64,000 nt of DNA from Mauremys mutica (lineage: Eukaryota > Chordata > Testudines > Geoemydidae), in NCBI RefSeq assembly GCF_020497125.1, contig NC_059080.1:67240573-67304572 (forward strand), given 5' to 3'. Shown here in pieces: positions 1-11,800 of this stretch; within the stretch, counting starts at the first letter, position 1, and every line of letters begins with the position of its first letter. Both the position numbers and the translations under genes were made by a program. The notes beneath the pieces were generated by a model. The model searched no databases. It saw nothing but the letters and a program-made list of their open reading frames with translations, and was not told where the DNA came from.

Positions 1-1860
1 CATGAGGCTTGTCTAAACCCAGGGGCAGATTCTCATCTGTGGGCAAGGAATGCTCAGTGCCACTAGGCAGAGGGCTGCAGTGGTGCTCTTTGCACAACCC
101 AAATCCTGGGGTACACTCCGCAATGGCTGTTCTAACCTGCACAAGCTGTAACAGCTACCTTCCGAATCATACTCCTCTCCCTCGACCACACCTCCTCACT
201 GGGGGAGAAAATGGCATTGATGCATGACAACGGTGGTGATCGTCTGGAGGGTAGATCTGCTGATTTAGGGTGGCTTTGCACCAGAGGAGTGACACAAAGG
301 TCCTACAGAATGCCTAGAATCGGGGCCCAGATTTCCAAGCCATTTCTCGTGGAGATGAGTATGTCTCATGATTGAAGACGTACAGGTTCAGCACATGTTT
401 ATTGCAATCCTCATGACTTGGCTAGCTCCACAAGCCAATAAGTTTATGATTTATTGACAACTGCCCTGTGGTATTTAGCAATCTATATAGATCATTTTTC
501 TGAAAGTACCCCTCTCTGACAGCAAAGTGAATTTGAGGTAACAGAGCAGGAAAATAAATTAGGAAAGAAATTGTTTGGTAGTCTTTTCTTTTCAATAGAG
601 TTTGACTAACTGTACCCTGGGTCTGTGTGTATACAGTAGCACACATGTAGTGCCCCCCTGCTTAAAATGAGCATTGATACGGAGCATGCATCGATCTGTC
701 CAGTATGGGTACATGCTGTAACAGAATACTAACACAATATCATCTCAATGGTACCTAGGATATTACTTTCATGCCACTCTTGAGTGATCATTCCTAAATG
801 ATTTATAGTCATATGAGCAGTTGTACAGAACAGGACAAACAGTTGTTGATGGTTTTAAACTTTACCTCAGTAAAGTTCTCAAAAGAGCTGAGACACTAGC
901 CAGATGTTCTCAGAAAATGCTGTTTGAGTGCCTTATGCCAACAGACTGAGGAATATAATGCTCCCATCTCTTTTGATTGTCAGTTGGTATAATATTGACT
1001 TCAGTAGAGTTATGCCCATGAATACCAGCTGAGGCTCTGGCCCATCGTTTTTGCCTGGCTTGCTGATCTAGTGAGAGTGCTCTGCACCACTATGCAGGAG
1101 ACCCCAGGGTTGATTTCCGTTAACAGTCCCTCATTTCCCAGTGAGGGCTCCCATACTACTTAAAGGGACACTACCTAATTCCTACACACTATACACAACT
1201 CACATTTTCCCTTTGCAGCTCTAAGGGGCCAGTATACCCCATTACAAGAAAGAACTGGCACTGACTTTAGAGGCGTTCTGGCAGGAGATGAAGCACCACA
1301 TCTATAACAGTCTTGAAGGAAAGGGAGTTACAGTAGCAATAAGATGACTAGAAAAGTGAGGAGATTCTAAGGTATCCTTCAGGACTTGCATTTGTTTAAC
1401 ACTAGGAACAACTAAGGAACCCCATGTTCGGAAACCTAGCTGATAGCACATGGAACAATCTTGTGACAATGTAAAAGAATAAGTTGGTGTACAAATTCTC
1501 AGGCTACATTATGCATTTCCCAGTGCAGATTTCCTTTACTTTAATGCTGACAAGCTGTTGATTTTTATTTTTAATTATGAACTGCAATCAGGTTTTGCTG
1601 TCAGTTATAAATATAGCAGACTGCTGTTTAACTTCAGATTCCCTATCACTAATGTAAGTTGTAAGTATAGTCAGCTCAGTATCTTTAAAATAAACTATTT
1701 GCTGGCGGGAAAGGGAAATTTTATCTCATATTAAATAAATATAGAACGATATGATTGTTAGTGAAAATCTGTCCAGATGACTATTATTAATGTTGCAAGG
1801 GTGTTAAACAAATCCACATTTAGGAGAGATTTTCAGCACAGTTTAAACAGCAAAAATAAG
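1..1860. other. Gene-free flank, 3' side of EPHA4
   Basis: No coding feature can be supported. The short open frames here have no recognisable domain, no biased codon use and no splice context. The only structure I see is a degraded copy of a short dispersed repeat at about 978-1043, which ends in a CAGCTGAGG...TCTGGCCC motif that recurs elsewhere in the window (see 7310-7456). Confidence 0.5.
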
Positions 1861-1867
1861 GCAGGAA

Positions 1868-2155
1868 AGATGGCCTTGTGGTTAGGGCACTGGATTATTA
1901 CCCAGAAGATCTGGATTCAATTTCTAGCTTTGCCACAGGTTTGCTGTGTAACTGAGAATAAATCACTTAGCCTGTCTGTGCCGCAGTTCCTGGTTTGTAA
2001 AATGTGGATCAAGATCCTTCCTTTGTCTATTTAGCTTGTAAGATCTCTGGGGCAAGGACTGTATCTTACTAGGAGCTTAAACAGTGCCCAACACAAGGGA
2101 GCCTGAAAATTGGCTGGGCTCTTTTGGCACTACCATAATACACTTAATAAATAAA
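1868..2155 (+). mobile_element. CORE-SINE / MIR-like retroposon
   Basis: A tRNA-like head (about 1870-1920, with a GGATTCAATTT B-box-like segment) is followed by text typical of the MIR/CORE-SINE central domain: a TTTGCCACAG...GCTGTGTAACTGAG block, then TCACTTAGCCTGTCTGTGCC and a TTTGTAAAATG block near 1995. The tail is AT-rich and ends near 2155 in ATAAATAAAATAA. The family resemblance is recalled, not searched. The copy is diverged and has no coding capacity. Confidence 0.6.
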
Positions 2156-2159
2156 ATAA

Positions 2160-3090
2160 CACTGATAAAACAAAAAACAATTATTGTTCTTCCCTTTCAT
2201 TCATTTCAGCAATGGCAAGCTAGCAAGCTGCTAAATGATTCATTTAATTGAGGTATCCTTGAATATCGCTTTGAGCGGCCCTTTAAAAAAAAACAAACAG
2301 ACCTTTTATTGACTAAACTGACATCCTAAAGGAAAGATTTCCCCAAGAAGTAAGCTTTATTAACAGGCAGTATAACACCTTGCAGTTATGCTACTAGTGG
2401 CTGCCACAGCCCAGTGTTCCGGTTACAGGAAAATGGGCTTGCCATAATTCAAGAACTGGCAAACTGGTTCTTATAAAGGTAGCAATGAATCATAAGCTTC
2501 CCACATCCTCATAGCTCATTTTACATTGTCTCTTATATCTTTCCAGAGAAATACAAGACATTTCTCAGCTCCTTTGGAACCTATGCATTATATTTGATTT
2601 CTTTTTCTCTATCTTTGGGCCATCAAGTCTCCCTCAGTGGCCAAAACAATATTCTTGTAATTTAGAATTAAATTAAACATTGTCTACGTGTCCCATCATT
2701 TTGGGGATCAATAGAATAGAGAGGTAAATAATGGTGGAGGTTTAGCATCAGATACTTTTTCCATGTTTATTATTATGTTCTCTTCTGTCTTACTCCATTC
2801 TGGCTTATTTCTGAAAGTAGGATGAATCTACGGTATTCCTGTAGTCTTGAAAGGTTCAAGAAAATATTTTACCAAGCAACACCTGTATAGTCTTTTCACA
2901 GGAACACATTAGGTTAAGAATCAAGTCCCTTCTACACTTCCAGAAAATCAGTGTTGGGTGTGCTCATTACAGTTTCAGCACAGAAAGGAACTAATATGGT
3001 TTCATGTCTATGAGTCATACTCATGCTACAACTTGTAAATGTCTATAGCATCTTTCAGAGAAATAATTAAAACACAGAGTACTAAGTAAA
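2160..3090. other. Gene-free intergenic sequence
   Basis: AT-rich sequence with no supportable gene, RNA or clear repeat. Only short homopolymer runs were noticed. Confidence 0.4.
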
Positions 3091-3091
3091 C

Positions 3092-3225
3092 AGATATCAG
3101 AGGGGTAGCCATGTTAGTCTGGATCTGTAAAAGCAGCAAAGAGTCCTGTGGCACCTTATAGACTAACAGACATATTGGAGCATGAGCTTTCGTGGGTGAA
3201 TACCCACTTCGTCGGATGCATGACA
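3092..3225 (-). mobile_element. Penelope-like element tail, family A, with hammerhead-like motif
   Basis: Read on the minus strand, this is the same repeat as the right arm at 28602-28726. It runs from a TGCATCCGACGAAG start near 3220 to a TACCCCTCTGATATC end at 3092. It contains the hammerhead-like arrangement at 3219-3180: GCAT (3219-3216), CCGACGA (3215-3209), an extra A, a 6-bp stem II at 3207-3192, GAAA (3191-3188), GCTC (3187-3184), then ATGC (3183-3180), which pairs with the first GCAT. The second base of the CUGAUGA box is C instead of U, so the copy is probably inactive. Assignment to PLEs is by analogy with 61260-62125. Confidence 0.55.
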
Positions 3226-3889
3226 CTATTAACTTTAATGAAATGGATATTTCTTCTTCACAAAACAATTTTGTCTTTGTATTGCATTAGAAAGCCAATT
3301 AATGGTATATTCACAAAGGGCCTGATCTTCTGCCCTTGAAGTCAGCGGAAGTTTCCCCATTGAGTTCAATGGGAGAAAGAACATATACACAATTAAACAA
3401 TTGGGATGATCCTTCCACTACGTTTATTGTTAATAATGCTTGTAATAGCACCAATCATTATTAGTGTGAGCTGTTGGTAAGCTGATCCACCATCTATTGT
3501 TGATAATAGAAAGAATCTCATGGATTTTGATGGCAAGTGGATAAATGCCTATGTGTTCGGTGCTGTATGGGATATAAATAATAATGGTCCCTCATGAGGA
3601 AGGCCAATAAAGACATGTAGCTAAATTCCAAATTGTGATCACTATCTATAAGAAATGGGATCAGTACCTAGAGATTTGTGATCCTTCCCGATCAGATTCA
3701 TTACTATATTTTCCTTTTCCACCCATGACCAATAAGCCTTCTGCAATGTTATTAAAAATATGTTACCAGCACTCAGCCTTTCCTATTAAAACAAGCAGCA
3801 GCACAGAGCTTTCAAAGAGCCATTCGGTAAAGTAGTACATGAAAGTTCATGAAGGAGACGTTATGAAGAAGGAATGTAAACTACACTAT

Positions 3890-4842
3890 TTAACATTTTT
3901 ATCAATGACCTAAAAAAACCCATAAAATCATCACTGACAAAGTTTGCAGATGACACAAAAAAATGGGGGTAGTGGTAAATAATGAAAAAGACAGGTCACT
4001 AGATTGCTTGGTAAACTGGGCACAAGCAAGCAATATACATTTTAATACAGCTGAATGTAAATGTAGACAACTAGGAGCAAAGAATATAGGCCATACTTAC
4101 AGGATGGGAGACTCTATCTTGGGAAGCAATGACTCTGGGAAAGACTTGTGAGTTGTGGTGGATAATCAGCTGAACATGAGCTCCCAGTGTGATGCTGTGG
4201 CCAAAAGAGCTAATGCAATCCTGGGATACATAAACAGAGAAATTTCAAGTAAGAGTAGAGAGGTTATTTTTACCTCTATAGTTGGCACTGGTGCAATTTC
4301 TGCTGGAATACTGTGTCTAGTACAGTACTGAATTGTGGGGTCCACAATTGAAGAAGGATGTTGATAAGCTGGAGAGGGTTCAGAGAAGAGCCACAAAAAT
4401 GATGAAAGAATTAGAAGACAAACCTTATAGTGATAGATCAGAGAGCTCAACCTATTTAGCTTATACAAAGATAGCTAAGGGATGACAAATACAATCTGTA
4501 AGGATCTACAGAGGGAACAAATACTTTATAATGGACTCTTCAATCTAGCAGAGAAAGGTATAACATGATCCACTGGCTGGAAGATTAAGCTAGATAAATT
4601 CAGGCTGGAAATGAGGTGTAAAGTTTTAACAGTGAGAATAATAACCACTGGAACAATTTATGAAGGGTATTGGTGGATTCTCCATCACTAACCATTTTTT
4701 AAATCAAGATTGGCTGTTTTTTCAAAAGATCTACTCTAGGAATTCTTTTGGGGAAGTGCTATGGACTGTGTTATACAGGAGATCGGACTAGTTGATCACA
4801 ATGGTCCCTTCTGGCCTGGGAATCTATGAAATGGTTGATACC
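3890..4842 (+). mobile_element. CR1 LINE, 5'-truncated and degraded
   Basis: The 3' part of a CR1 non-LTR retrotransposon in plus orientation. A TTTGCAGATGACACAAAAA block at about 3940 encodes the FADDT reverse-transcriptase motif. Downstream are CR1 landmarks: a GTGGTGGATAATCAGCTGAA block (4156), a GAAGGATGTTGATAAGCTGG block (4354) and the 3' terminus TGGTCCCTTCTGGCCTGGGA with an AATCTATGAAATGG tail (about 4800-4842). Stops and frameshifts break the frame, so no protein is made. It belongs to a different CR1 subfamily from the copy at 7590-8822 and looks older. Confidence 0.85.
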
Positions 4843-4849
4843 AGAATAC

Positions 4850-6085
4850 CATTTGGGTGTACTGAATGAGCAGCTGGCTGGGAAAGCCTCCTGGTCAGCT
4901 AGGAGCTGAGGGTTGTTTCATATGCCACTTGAAAGGTAATTTCCATTAGATCAGAGCTAAGATTTTACCTGTCAGCCATGATGTTAATGATCTTCACATA
5001 ACACTGAATACTGGCCAACAAATAAAAAAAATGGTGAATAGACTAGATAGTTATTCAGTTGAAAGTGTAAACTCAGTTATTGGCACTCAGTGTCTAAACC
5101 ATTACTTGTTTGAACTGAATATAGCTGTCCCTCAAACAGGTAACTCCAATGCTAGGATACAAATGCTGTGCCTGTATTATAATTCTGTTAAAACAGAGAG
5201 GAAATGAACCTAGCTTAGTCCATTATATGTGTGTACTCCAGCTGTATCAGTTCCCAGCCTTGCCCACCTGTGCCAGTGCTCCTGTAATTGATTCCTACAA
5301 GCTCACATATGCCATGGTATTCAGTTCCATTTAAATGCAGATGTGGACTAATGGCAGGGCTGTGCATTTTGAACAGAAAACCAGGGAACATATTACTCAC
5401 TTGTTCTGTGATCTGAATGCGTTTTGTCTTTTCCTTAACCACATTTATTTTGTTTTTTAAAAAAATAAATAGAGTGATTTTTTTCCATGCTCCATTCTGA
5501 AGGAACGGTGGGGGGGAGGGGAAGAGCTAATTATATCTGAACTGAAGTGTAACAGTGCCCCTATTAAATAGGTAGCAGTTATGCGCTATTGATCACAGTT
5601 CACAGGAAAAGCTTGTCATGTCGTGTCAGGAGGTTAATGTAATTACAAGAGCGGGCAGCAGGATCAGCTGTAGCCTCGAATAGGCGAATAACTAAAAGCT
5701 GCTTTAGAGACACATAATGTTGTCAAAGCATAAATAATTCATCCCAACATTCGAGAAGAAATTACTGCTCTGTTCCAGCGTATTATTCAGCCATTAAAAT
5801 CCTGCCCTTATAAAGACTTTTGATGTAGTCATATTTTCAGTTCTAAGAGCAGTTTTGGAGCATTCAGCTTTTATTAAGCTTTATATTGTGCCGTTTTCAA
5901 AGTATTAAAAAGGATATGAAATAGACTTACAATTTGTTTAATAACTGCATTGCAGTTCAGATAAGAGAGAACTGTATGGATTTATGAAGCTGCTGTGTAT
6001 GTGAAGTGAGGAGGAAGCTGTGGTATAATGGGATGGAATTCTTGAACTCTCTTAATCTGGTGAGAGTTAAATTGACTTCAGTTAT
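4850..6085. other. Intergenic sequence; candidate conserved noncoding element at 5525-5950
   Basis: No gene. The stretch 5525-5950 is repeat-free, AT-rich but complex, with several TAAT-type homeodomain-like cores (for example AGCTAATTATATC near 5526 and GTAATTACAAG near 5639). Its texture resembles vertebrate conserved noncoding elements. This is a visual impression only and needs alignment. Confidence 0.25.
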
Positions 6086-6089
6086 TTAC

Positions 6090-6235
6090 TGGATGCAGTG
6101 TTGTTTTATCCGTGTCAGTCCTTGGATGTTAGAGAGACAAGGTGGGTGAGCTAATAGCTTTACTTGGACCAACTTCTGTTGGTGAGAGAGACAAGCTTCC
6201 CAGCTTAGACAGAGCTCTTCTTCAGCTGTCCACTG
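6090..6235 (-). mobile_element. Penelope-like element tail, family B, minus orientation
   Basis: On the minus strand this reads CTGAAGA (6225-6219), a stem II pair GAGCT (6217-6213)/AGCT (6205-6202), then GCTT (6196-6193), GTCTCTCTCACCAACAGAAG and a CACCCACC block. That is the same tail as the plus-strand copy at 62004-62125. The core is damaged: GAAA is GGAA, and the 5' side of stem I reads ACAG where AGAC would pair with GTCT. It is a short, 5'-truncated copy with no coding sequence. Confidence 0.6.
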
Positions 6236-6239
6236 GCAC

Positions 6240-7300
6240 TGATAGCAGCAACAATCCTTGCAGCATTTGGTGAGCCATTTCTTGGAACCAGATAAGTAAG
6301 AGAACCATGAGAAATATAAACATGCCCAGCTGCCCTCCATAACAGCTTATTGACTCCAGCTATTTGCTAGTTCTTATTAAAGTCTATGGCAATTGGGCAC
6401 TGAATGGACTCCACTCTTCACAAGCATCTTGGCATCTTAAACTATGTGTTTCTATCAGTTGCCTTCTATTAAAATATCTGAGATTAGCTGTGTTTACAAT
6501 CCCCAGGATCTCTATTTTATAAGAGATCACAACAAAGTAACCCTAAGTTGTGATAAACACATATGTACATAGAGTCAGAATGCGGCTAATCCTTGTGCAC
6601 AAGTGTGTGGGGCGGGAGGGAGGGTGAACAGGAGGAAGGGAGATGGTACACGGCATCTCTCTCTCTCTCCTGCACTTCCTTCCCCACAAGAGGCCAACAG
6701 TGGTTGCAGCCCTTGTGCTATCCCCAGCACAGAAATTTCTGTCTGCTAGCAACTCATGGGGTACAATCCACCTCATAAGAGGGGAGGTCATGGACCCACC
6801 TACTTTCCCCCATCTGCTCCAAGACTTAATGGAAATGGCTGGCTGCAGAGGGAAGTGCACACAGTGCTCTCTTGAGACTCCTCCACATGTATGGCTCTCC
6901 ACAGTGCCTCCTGATGCAATAATACAGTTCCAGGATGCACCCAGCAAAAGATAGAGAATAATTGTGAGGATCTTGCCAATATTATTTCATTTTCTTTCCT
7001 CAGAGGTTTGACCTCAACTCAAACTCTCATGGTGAAACAAACAAAACCTCATCATTTCACCTGGTTTTGATTTGAAAACATGCAAACCTAAACGTTTTGC
7101 ATTAATTCAATAGAGGACAATAAATTGCTGGAAGTTAGTTTGGGTTTGCTTAAAAGTTCTGTGAGTTTTTCCAGTAAAGCTGTTCCACGTTTCCAGTTCA
7201 CAAAGAAACCTGAAGCCAGTCTAAAGTGGCAATAGCTGTGCTGCATTCTTTTAAAATAAAGGATCACTTATTGACTGGGTCCTCCTATTTGTGTCACAAG
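6240..7300. other. Gene-free intergenic sequence
   Basis: Around 6590-6950 open frames overlap on both strands in a locally GC-rich patch. None shows a domain or splice-site support. Nothing else is recognised. Confidence 0.4.
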
Positions 7301-7309
7301 AACTACAGG

Positions 7310-7456
7310 CTGAGTGTAGAATCCTGCCCCCACTGTATACAAAGACAAAACTCCCATTGACTTCAGTGGGCCAGGATTTCACCTCATGTAAATCAGCATA
7401 GCTCTACTGAGTCCACCAGAGCTATGTCGATTTACACCAGCTGAAGATCTGGCCCA
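7310..7456 (+). repeat. Short fold-back dispersed repeat (CAGCTGA..ATCTGGCCC family)
   Basis: The segment carries CCCATTGACTTCAGTGGG (about 7353) and ends in TTTACACCAGCTGAAGATCT followed by GGCCC. Parts are self-complementary: AATCAGCATAGCTCTACTGA against a CAGAGCTATGTCGATTTACA block. Related degraded pieces occur at about 978-1043, 32530-32617 and 38762-38845. I read it as an old fold-back MITE common in reptiles; the family name is not known to me. Confidence 0.45.
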
Positions 7457-7589
7457 TTAAAAGCAATATCTAAGATTGGTTTCCGCTCACTAAGGATTCT
7501 ATATATTTTTTGCCTTTCCCCAATCTGCCCTCCCCACCTCCACCATGCCCAACCATTTCTGTGCTCCCAGGTGTAGCCTTGGGTTAACT

Positions 7590-8822
7590 ATAGATCTGAT
7601 TGAAGCCTTAAACCTATTTGGGGAAGGTCCTTTCATGGATTGAGAACTGGTTAAAAGCCAGGGAACAAAGGGTAGCAATTAATGGTAAATTCTCAGAATG
7701 GAGAGGGGTAACCAGTGGTGTTCCCCAAGGGTCAGTCCTAGGACCAATCCTATTCAATTTATTCATAAATGATCTGGAGAAAGGGGTAAACAGTGAGGTG
7801 GCAAAGTTTGCAGATGATACTAAACTACTCAAGATAGTTAAGACCAAAGCAGATTGTGAAGAACTTCAAAAAGATCTCACAAAACTAAGTGATTGGGCAA
7901 CAAAATGGCAAATGAAATTTAATGTGGATAAATGTAAAGTAATGCACATTGGAAAAAATAACCCCAACTATACATACAATATGATGGGGGCTAATTTAGC
8001 TACAACGAGTCAGGAAAAAGATCTTGGAGTCATCGTGGATAGTTCTCTGAAGATGTCCACGCAGTGTGCAGAGGCGGTCAAAAAAGCAAACAGGATGTTA
8101 GGAATCATTAAAAAGGGGATAGAGAATAAGACTGAGAATATATTATTGCCCTTATATAAATCCATGGTGTGCCCACATCTTGAATACTGTGTACAGATGT
8201 GCTCTCCTCACCTCAAAAAAGATATTCTAGCACTAGAAAAGGTTCAGAAAAGGGCAACTAAAATGATTAGGGGTTTGGAGAGGGTCGCATATGAGGAAAG
8301 AGTAAAGCGGCTAGGACTCTTCAGCTTGGAAAAGAGGAGACTAAGGGGGGATATGATAGAGGTATATAAAATCATGAGTGATGTTGAGAAAGTGGATAAG
8401 GAAAAGTTATTTACTTATTCCCATAATACAAGAACTAGAGGTCACCAAATGAAATTAATAGGCAACAGATTTAAAACAAATAAAAGGAAGTTCTTCTTCA
8501 CGCAGCGCACAGTCAACTTGTGGAGCTCCTTATCTGAGGAGGTTGTGAAGGCTAGGACTATAACAGTGTTTAAAAGAGAACTGGATGAATTCATGGTGGT
8601 TAAGTCCATAAATGGCTATTAGCCAGGATGGGTAAAGAATGGTGTCTCTAGCCTCTGTTCATCAGAGGATGGAGATGGATGGCAGGAGAGAGATCACTTG
8701 ATCATTGCCTGTTGGGTTCACTCCCTCTGGGGCACCTGGCATTGGCCACTGTTGGTAGACAGATACTGGGCTAGATGGACCTTTGGTCTGACCCGGTACG
8801 GCCATTCTTATGTTCTTATGGT
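7590..8822 (+). mobile_element. CR1 LINE, 5'-truncated, with a long open reverse-transcriptase frame
   Basis: A relatively young CR1 copy. The open frame at 7618-8622 (334 codons) encodes the C-terminal part of ORF2. Visible motifs are the reverse-transcriptase [14 protein letters not shown] block (about residues 34-47), the catalytic FADDTKLL block (about 64-71), and the downstream CR1 thumb/C-terminal region with HLEYC (about 187-191) and [13 protein letters not shown]. The N-terminal endonuclease and the first RT blocks are missing, so it cannot move by itself. The element ends in the octamer-like CR1 terminus ATTCTTATGTTCTTATG at 8804-8820. The protein is probably not expressed as a host gene. 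Confidence 0.9.
7618..8622 (+). pseudogene. Truncated CR1 ORF2 (reverse transcriptase fragment)
   Basis: The open part of the CR1 copy, 334 codons without an internal stop. The ATG at 7618 is only the first in-frame methionine after the truncation point, not a genuine start. The FADD catalytic signature and the GVPQGS block place it in the RT domain of a non-LTR retrotransposon of the CR1/L3 clade. The usual N-terminal apurinic-like endonuclease of about 250 residues is absent. An intact frame of this length implies fairly recent insertion compared with the broken CR1 at 3890-4842. Confidence 0.85.
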
Positions 8823-8829
8823 CATTGAA

Positions 8830-11800
8830 AAATAATGTCACAAAATCCAAATATTTGTAGTTTTGTGAGGAACATATGTTTAATTTATGTCTATTTTTTA
8901 AAAAAAATAATATCTTCTGAAAGGAAGGATTGGGGTGGAGGGGCGGTTATACAAATCAAAAGAAACAATACTACAGATTGCCGATGCAAAATCAGCTGTG
9001 GATGGGAGGAAGCATGTAATATATTACAAACATCCGTACTTCATCTTTGTTCAAATCTAGAGACTGTATCATATAAATTGTTCACATGGTGGACTCTCTA
9101 ACCAGCAACAGATTTTCCATTCTTATGTATTTTTTAAATGATACGTAGTTCATATAGATAATATGTGGTGTGTTTTTCATTGAGCAGCTAGGATAAGGAT
9201 TGAACACTATTCATTTGACTTCAGTCTTCTGTTATGACTACAAGGTTAAGTAAAAACTCCTCTTTCAAAACCTTTGGAACTTACTATTTCCCATATTTTG
9301 GTGTTTAATAATCACTTTGCATTACATCTCTAATCTGTTTCCCCTCTTCCTTAATCTTCCTGTTGCTACTAAAACTTTGGTTAGTTCTATTTGCACTGAT
9401 CTTTTGGTCCAGCCAAACTTTGTACAGCCCAGGGCTAAAAGCATAGAGGAAGGGGAGAGCAAAGGTAGCTTTATAATACCTCACGGCTGCTCTAACTTAT
9501 ATGCACTTGCAGTGCCCCTCCCCATATGTTCCCTAGTTCAGAGGGTATAATAAAATGGTGTGGAAGTGGCTATTTAGAACCCTATGCCAAGGAAATCTCC
9601 AGCTGACTTCTTAGGCTAGCTCTAAAGTTGCTTTGCACCACCAGGCCAGCACGAGGCAGACATTTTTGGGAAGAAAAATGATTCAGAGTAAGAACTGGAT
9701 TTGTTTTTACTATAATCTTTTGTTGAGAAAGTTTCAGTCATCCAGTCAGGCAGCAGAGAAATACCTGTGATTCAGTTGACCAGTCACACACAATCAATAG
9801 CAAACAGCAAATAATTAAAGTGAACGGTTTGTGAACAGACCGAAAATTGTGCATCCAGCCTATTCAGCAAATGGTTGCTAATAAGGAATACCTTTGTAGT
9901 AATCTGGATTGGTTTCCAAATTATACATAAACAGGAAAAGGGGCTACATTTGCAATGAATATTATTTGAAAACATACAAGCAACTCAGCTATTTCAGTTG
10001 AGTTTCACTTGAACCCAAATCTAGAAGAACAATTCAGGGATGCAAACACACCTGGGCTGAAAATGAAGGAAACCTTTGCAGAAACCCCAGCAAATTGAAG
10101 CCAGTGAATTTTGCACAACTGCAACTGTAGCCCCCACCAGTCCAGCTGTACACTAGGCAAATGTCTGATTGTGAGCTTTACCCCAGAGTCCCAGGGGGAG
10201 CCAGCTGATTATTAGGGTGAACTGCAAAGAATGGGGCAGACAATCCCCAAAGCCGGTGGATATTCTAATTCTTAGATTTACCAAGCCAGCACTAAACAGC
10301 TTCTGTTATACCTCACTGGTTACTCAGAAGTCCAAAACACATTTCCTTTAAAGTAATCCAGCCTCAGGCCTCCACCTAGTTACCCAACAGATATGATGAA
10401 GATTAATGGAAATCTTATTTCATCATGTAAAAAAGTTCTACCAATCACAAAGGATTGGACACATTACCTCCCAGGTTAATGAATATACCAGATTTTACCC
10501 AAATACATGCTTACAGCCAATTCTTATTAACTAAATTAAGATTTATATAGGGTTTTATATGGACCAGACATATTGCACAATCTTTCCATAAAATGTGCAT
10601 GAAATTGAACCTGATGGTGGACACAAATCATTCATGAATAGGACCGCCAGTTTCTCAGATGCACATTTCCATACCTTACTTTTGCTGTATGTAATGAGAT
10701 TACTATAGATTATGAGATAAAATACCCTATAGCTATGATTCAAAATGTAAGCCTATAAATCCATGGAATCCCCTTTTTAATAGAAGCAGAAAAAGTTTAA
10801 TTATTCACTTTAACATGAATTTGGGCATCAGCACAAAGAAACTTGAATAAATTCAGTAAAAGGTAGATTAGTTAAAATATTGATCTTTCGCCCAGAAAGC
10901 GAGGTTCAATATCAAACAAACTCTGCTCATAATTTGATAAAGACGCCATGTGCTCAGAAGCAGCCCAGGTGGCATGCACTGTCCTGAATGCTCTACAGCA
11001 GCGAAGCTTTACCCCGGGTCTCAGAAGATACACATCTCTCTTAACACTCTTGCATGCAGACTTTTTCTAGGTGCCATACTGTGGGCCAAATTCATCCCTG
11101 CTGTAACTTCTCTGCAATCAATGCACACCAAGTATATGCTTGCAGTACGGTCCTGAAGATGATGTAGTCATTGCATCAGGAAATAAAAGGAATTTAAAGA
11201 ACGGACATAGATTCCTTCTAGAGACAAGCAATTTGTACTTGCACTGATACCCAGAATGTGGTGATGGGTGCTTAAGGCTCAAACCCATAGCCTAACATCT
11301 AGTCCAGTATCCTATCTGTGACACAGACAAGCACCAGATTCTTCAGATGGACATCCAAGAAACTCCATAGTAGGCTGCTGTGGAATTGTCTGAGTCCCAT
11401 GATGGTTTCATGCTAAACCTTAATAGTTTGAGATTAGTTTAAACCCTGAAGATTTCATATCCTTATAAAAAATGTTGATAGCATTAGCTATTTTAACTTT
11501 GACATTTGCAATGTAAGATGGAGAAGTCATTGGCTGTGGATACTTAACATCCCAATCTATCTACCTATCCCTCTCCACCCCTGACATCTGCTACAGGTAT
11601 AGATGGGCAGGGCCAATTGGGACCCCCTGGCCCTCATTAACCCCCTCCTTGCCAGTGTAGCACCTATATTCCCCATCGCAAATTGGTATCCATTCTGGGC
11701 ATCCTCCAGAACCAGGATCCAAGATCTCTTTACCAGGTATCATGACATCTATATCATATATTATTAGGAGCACATATCCACACTCCCCTGCACATAAGAT

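Noticed and set aside
6543..6954. Overlapping open frames of 134 (minus) and 103 (plus) codons
   Set aside because: Both strands are open in a GC-rich patch, with no domain, no splice context and low-complexity composition; chance frames.
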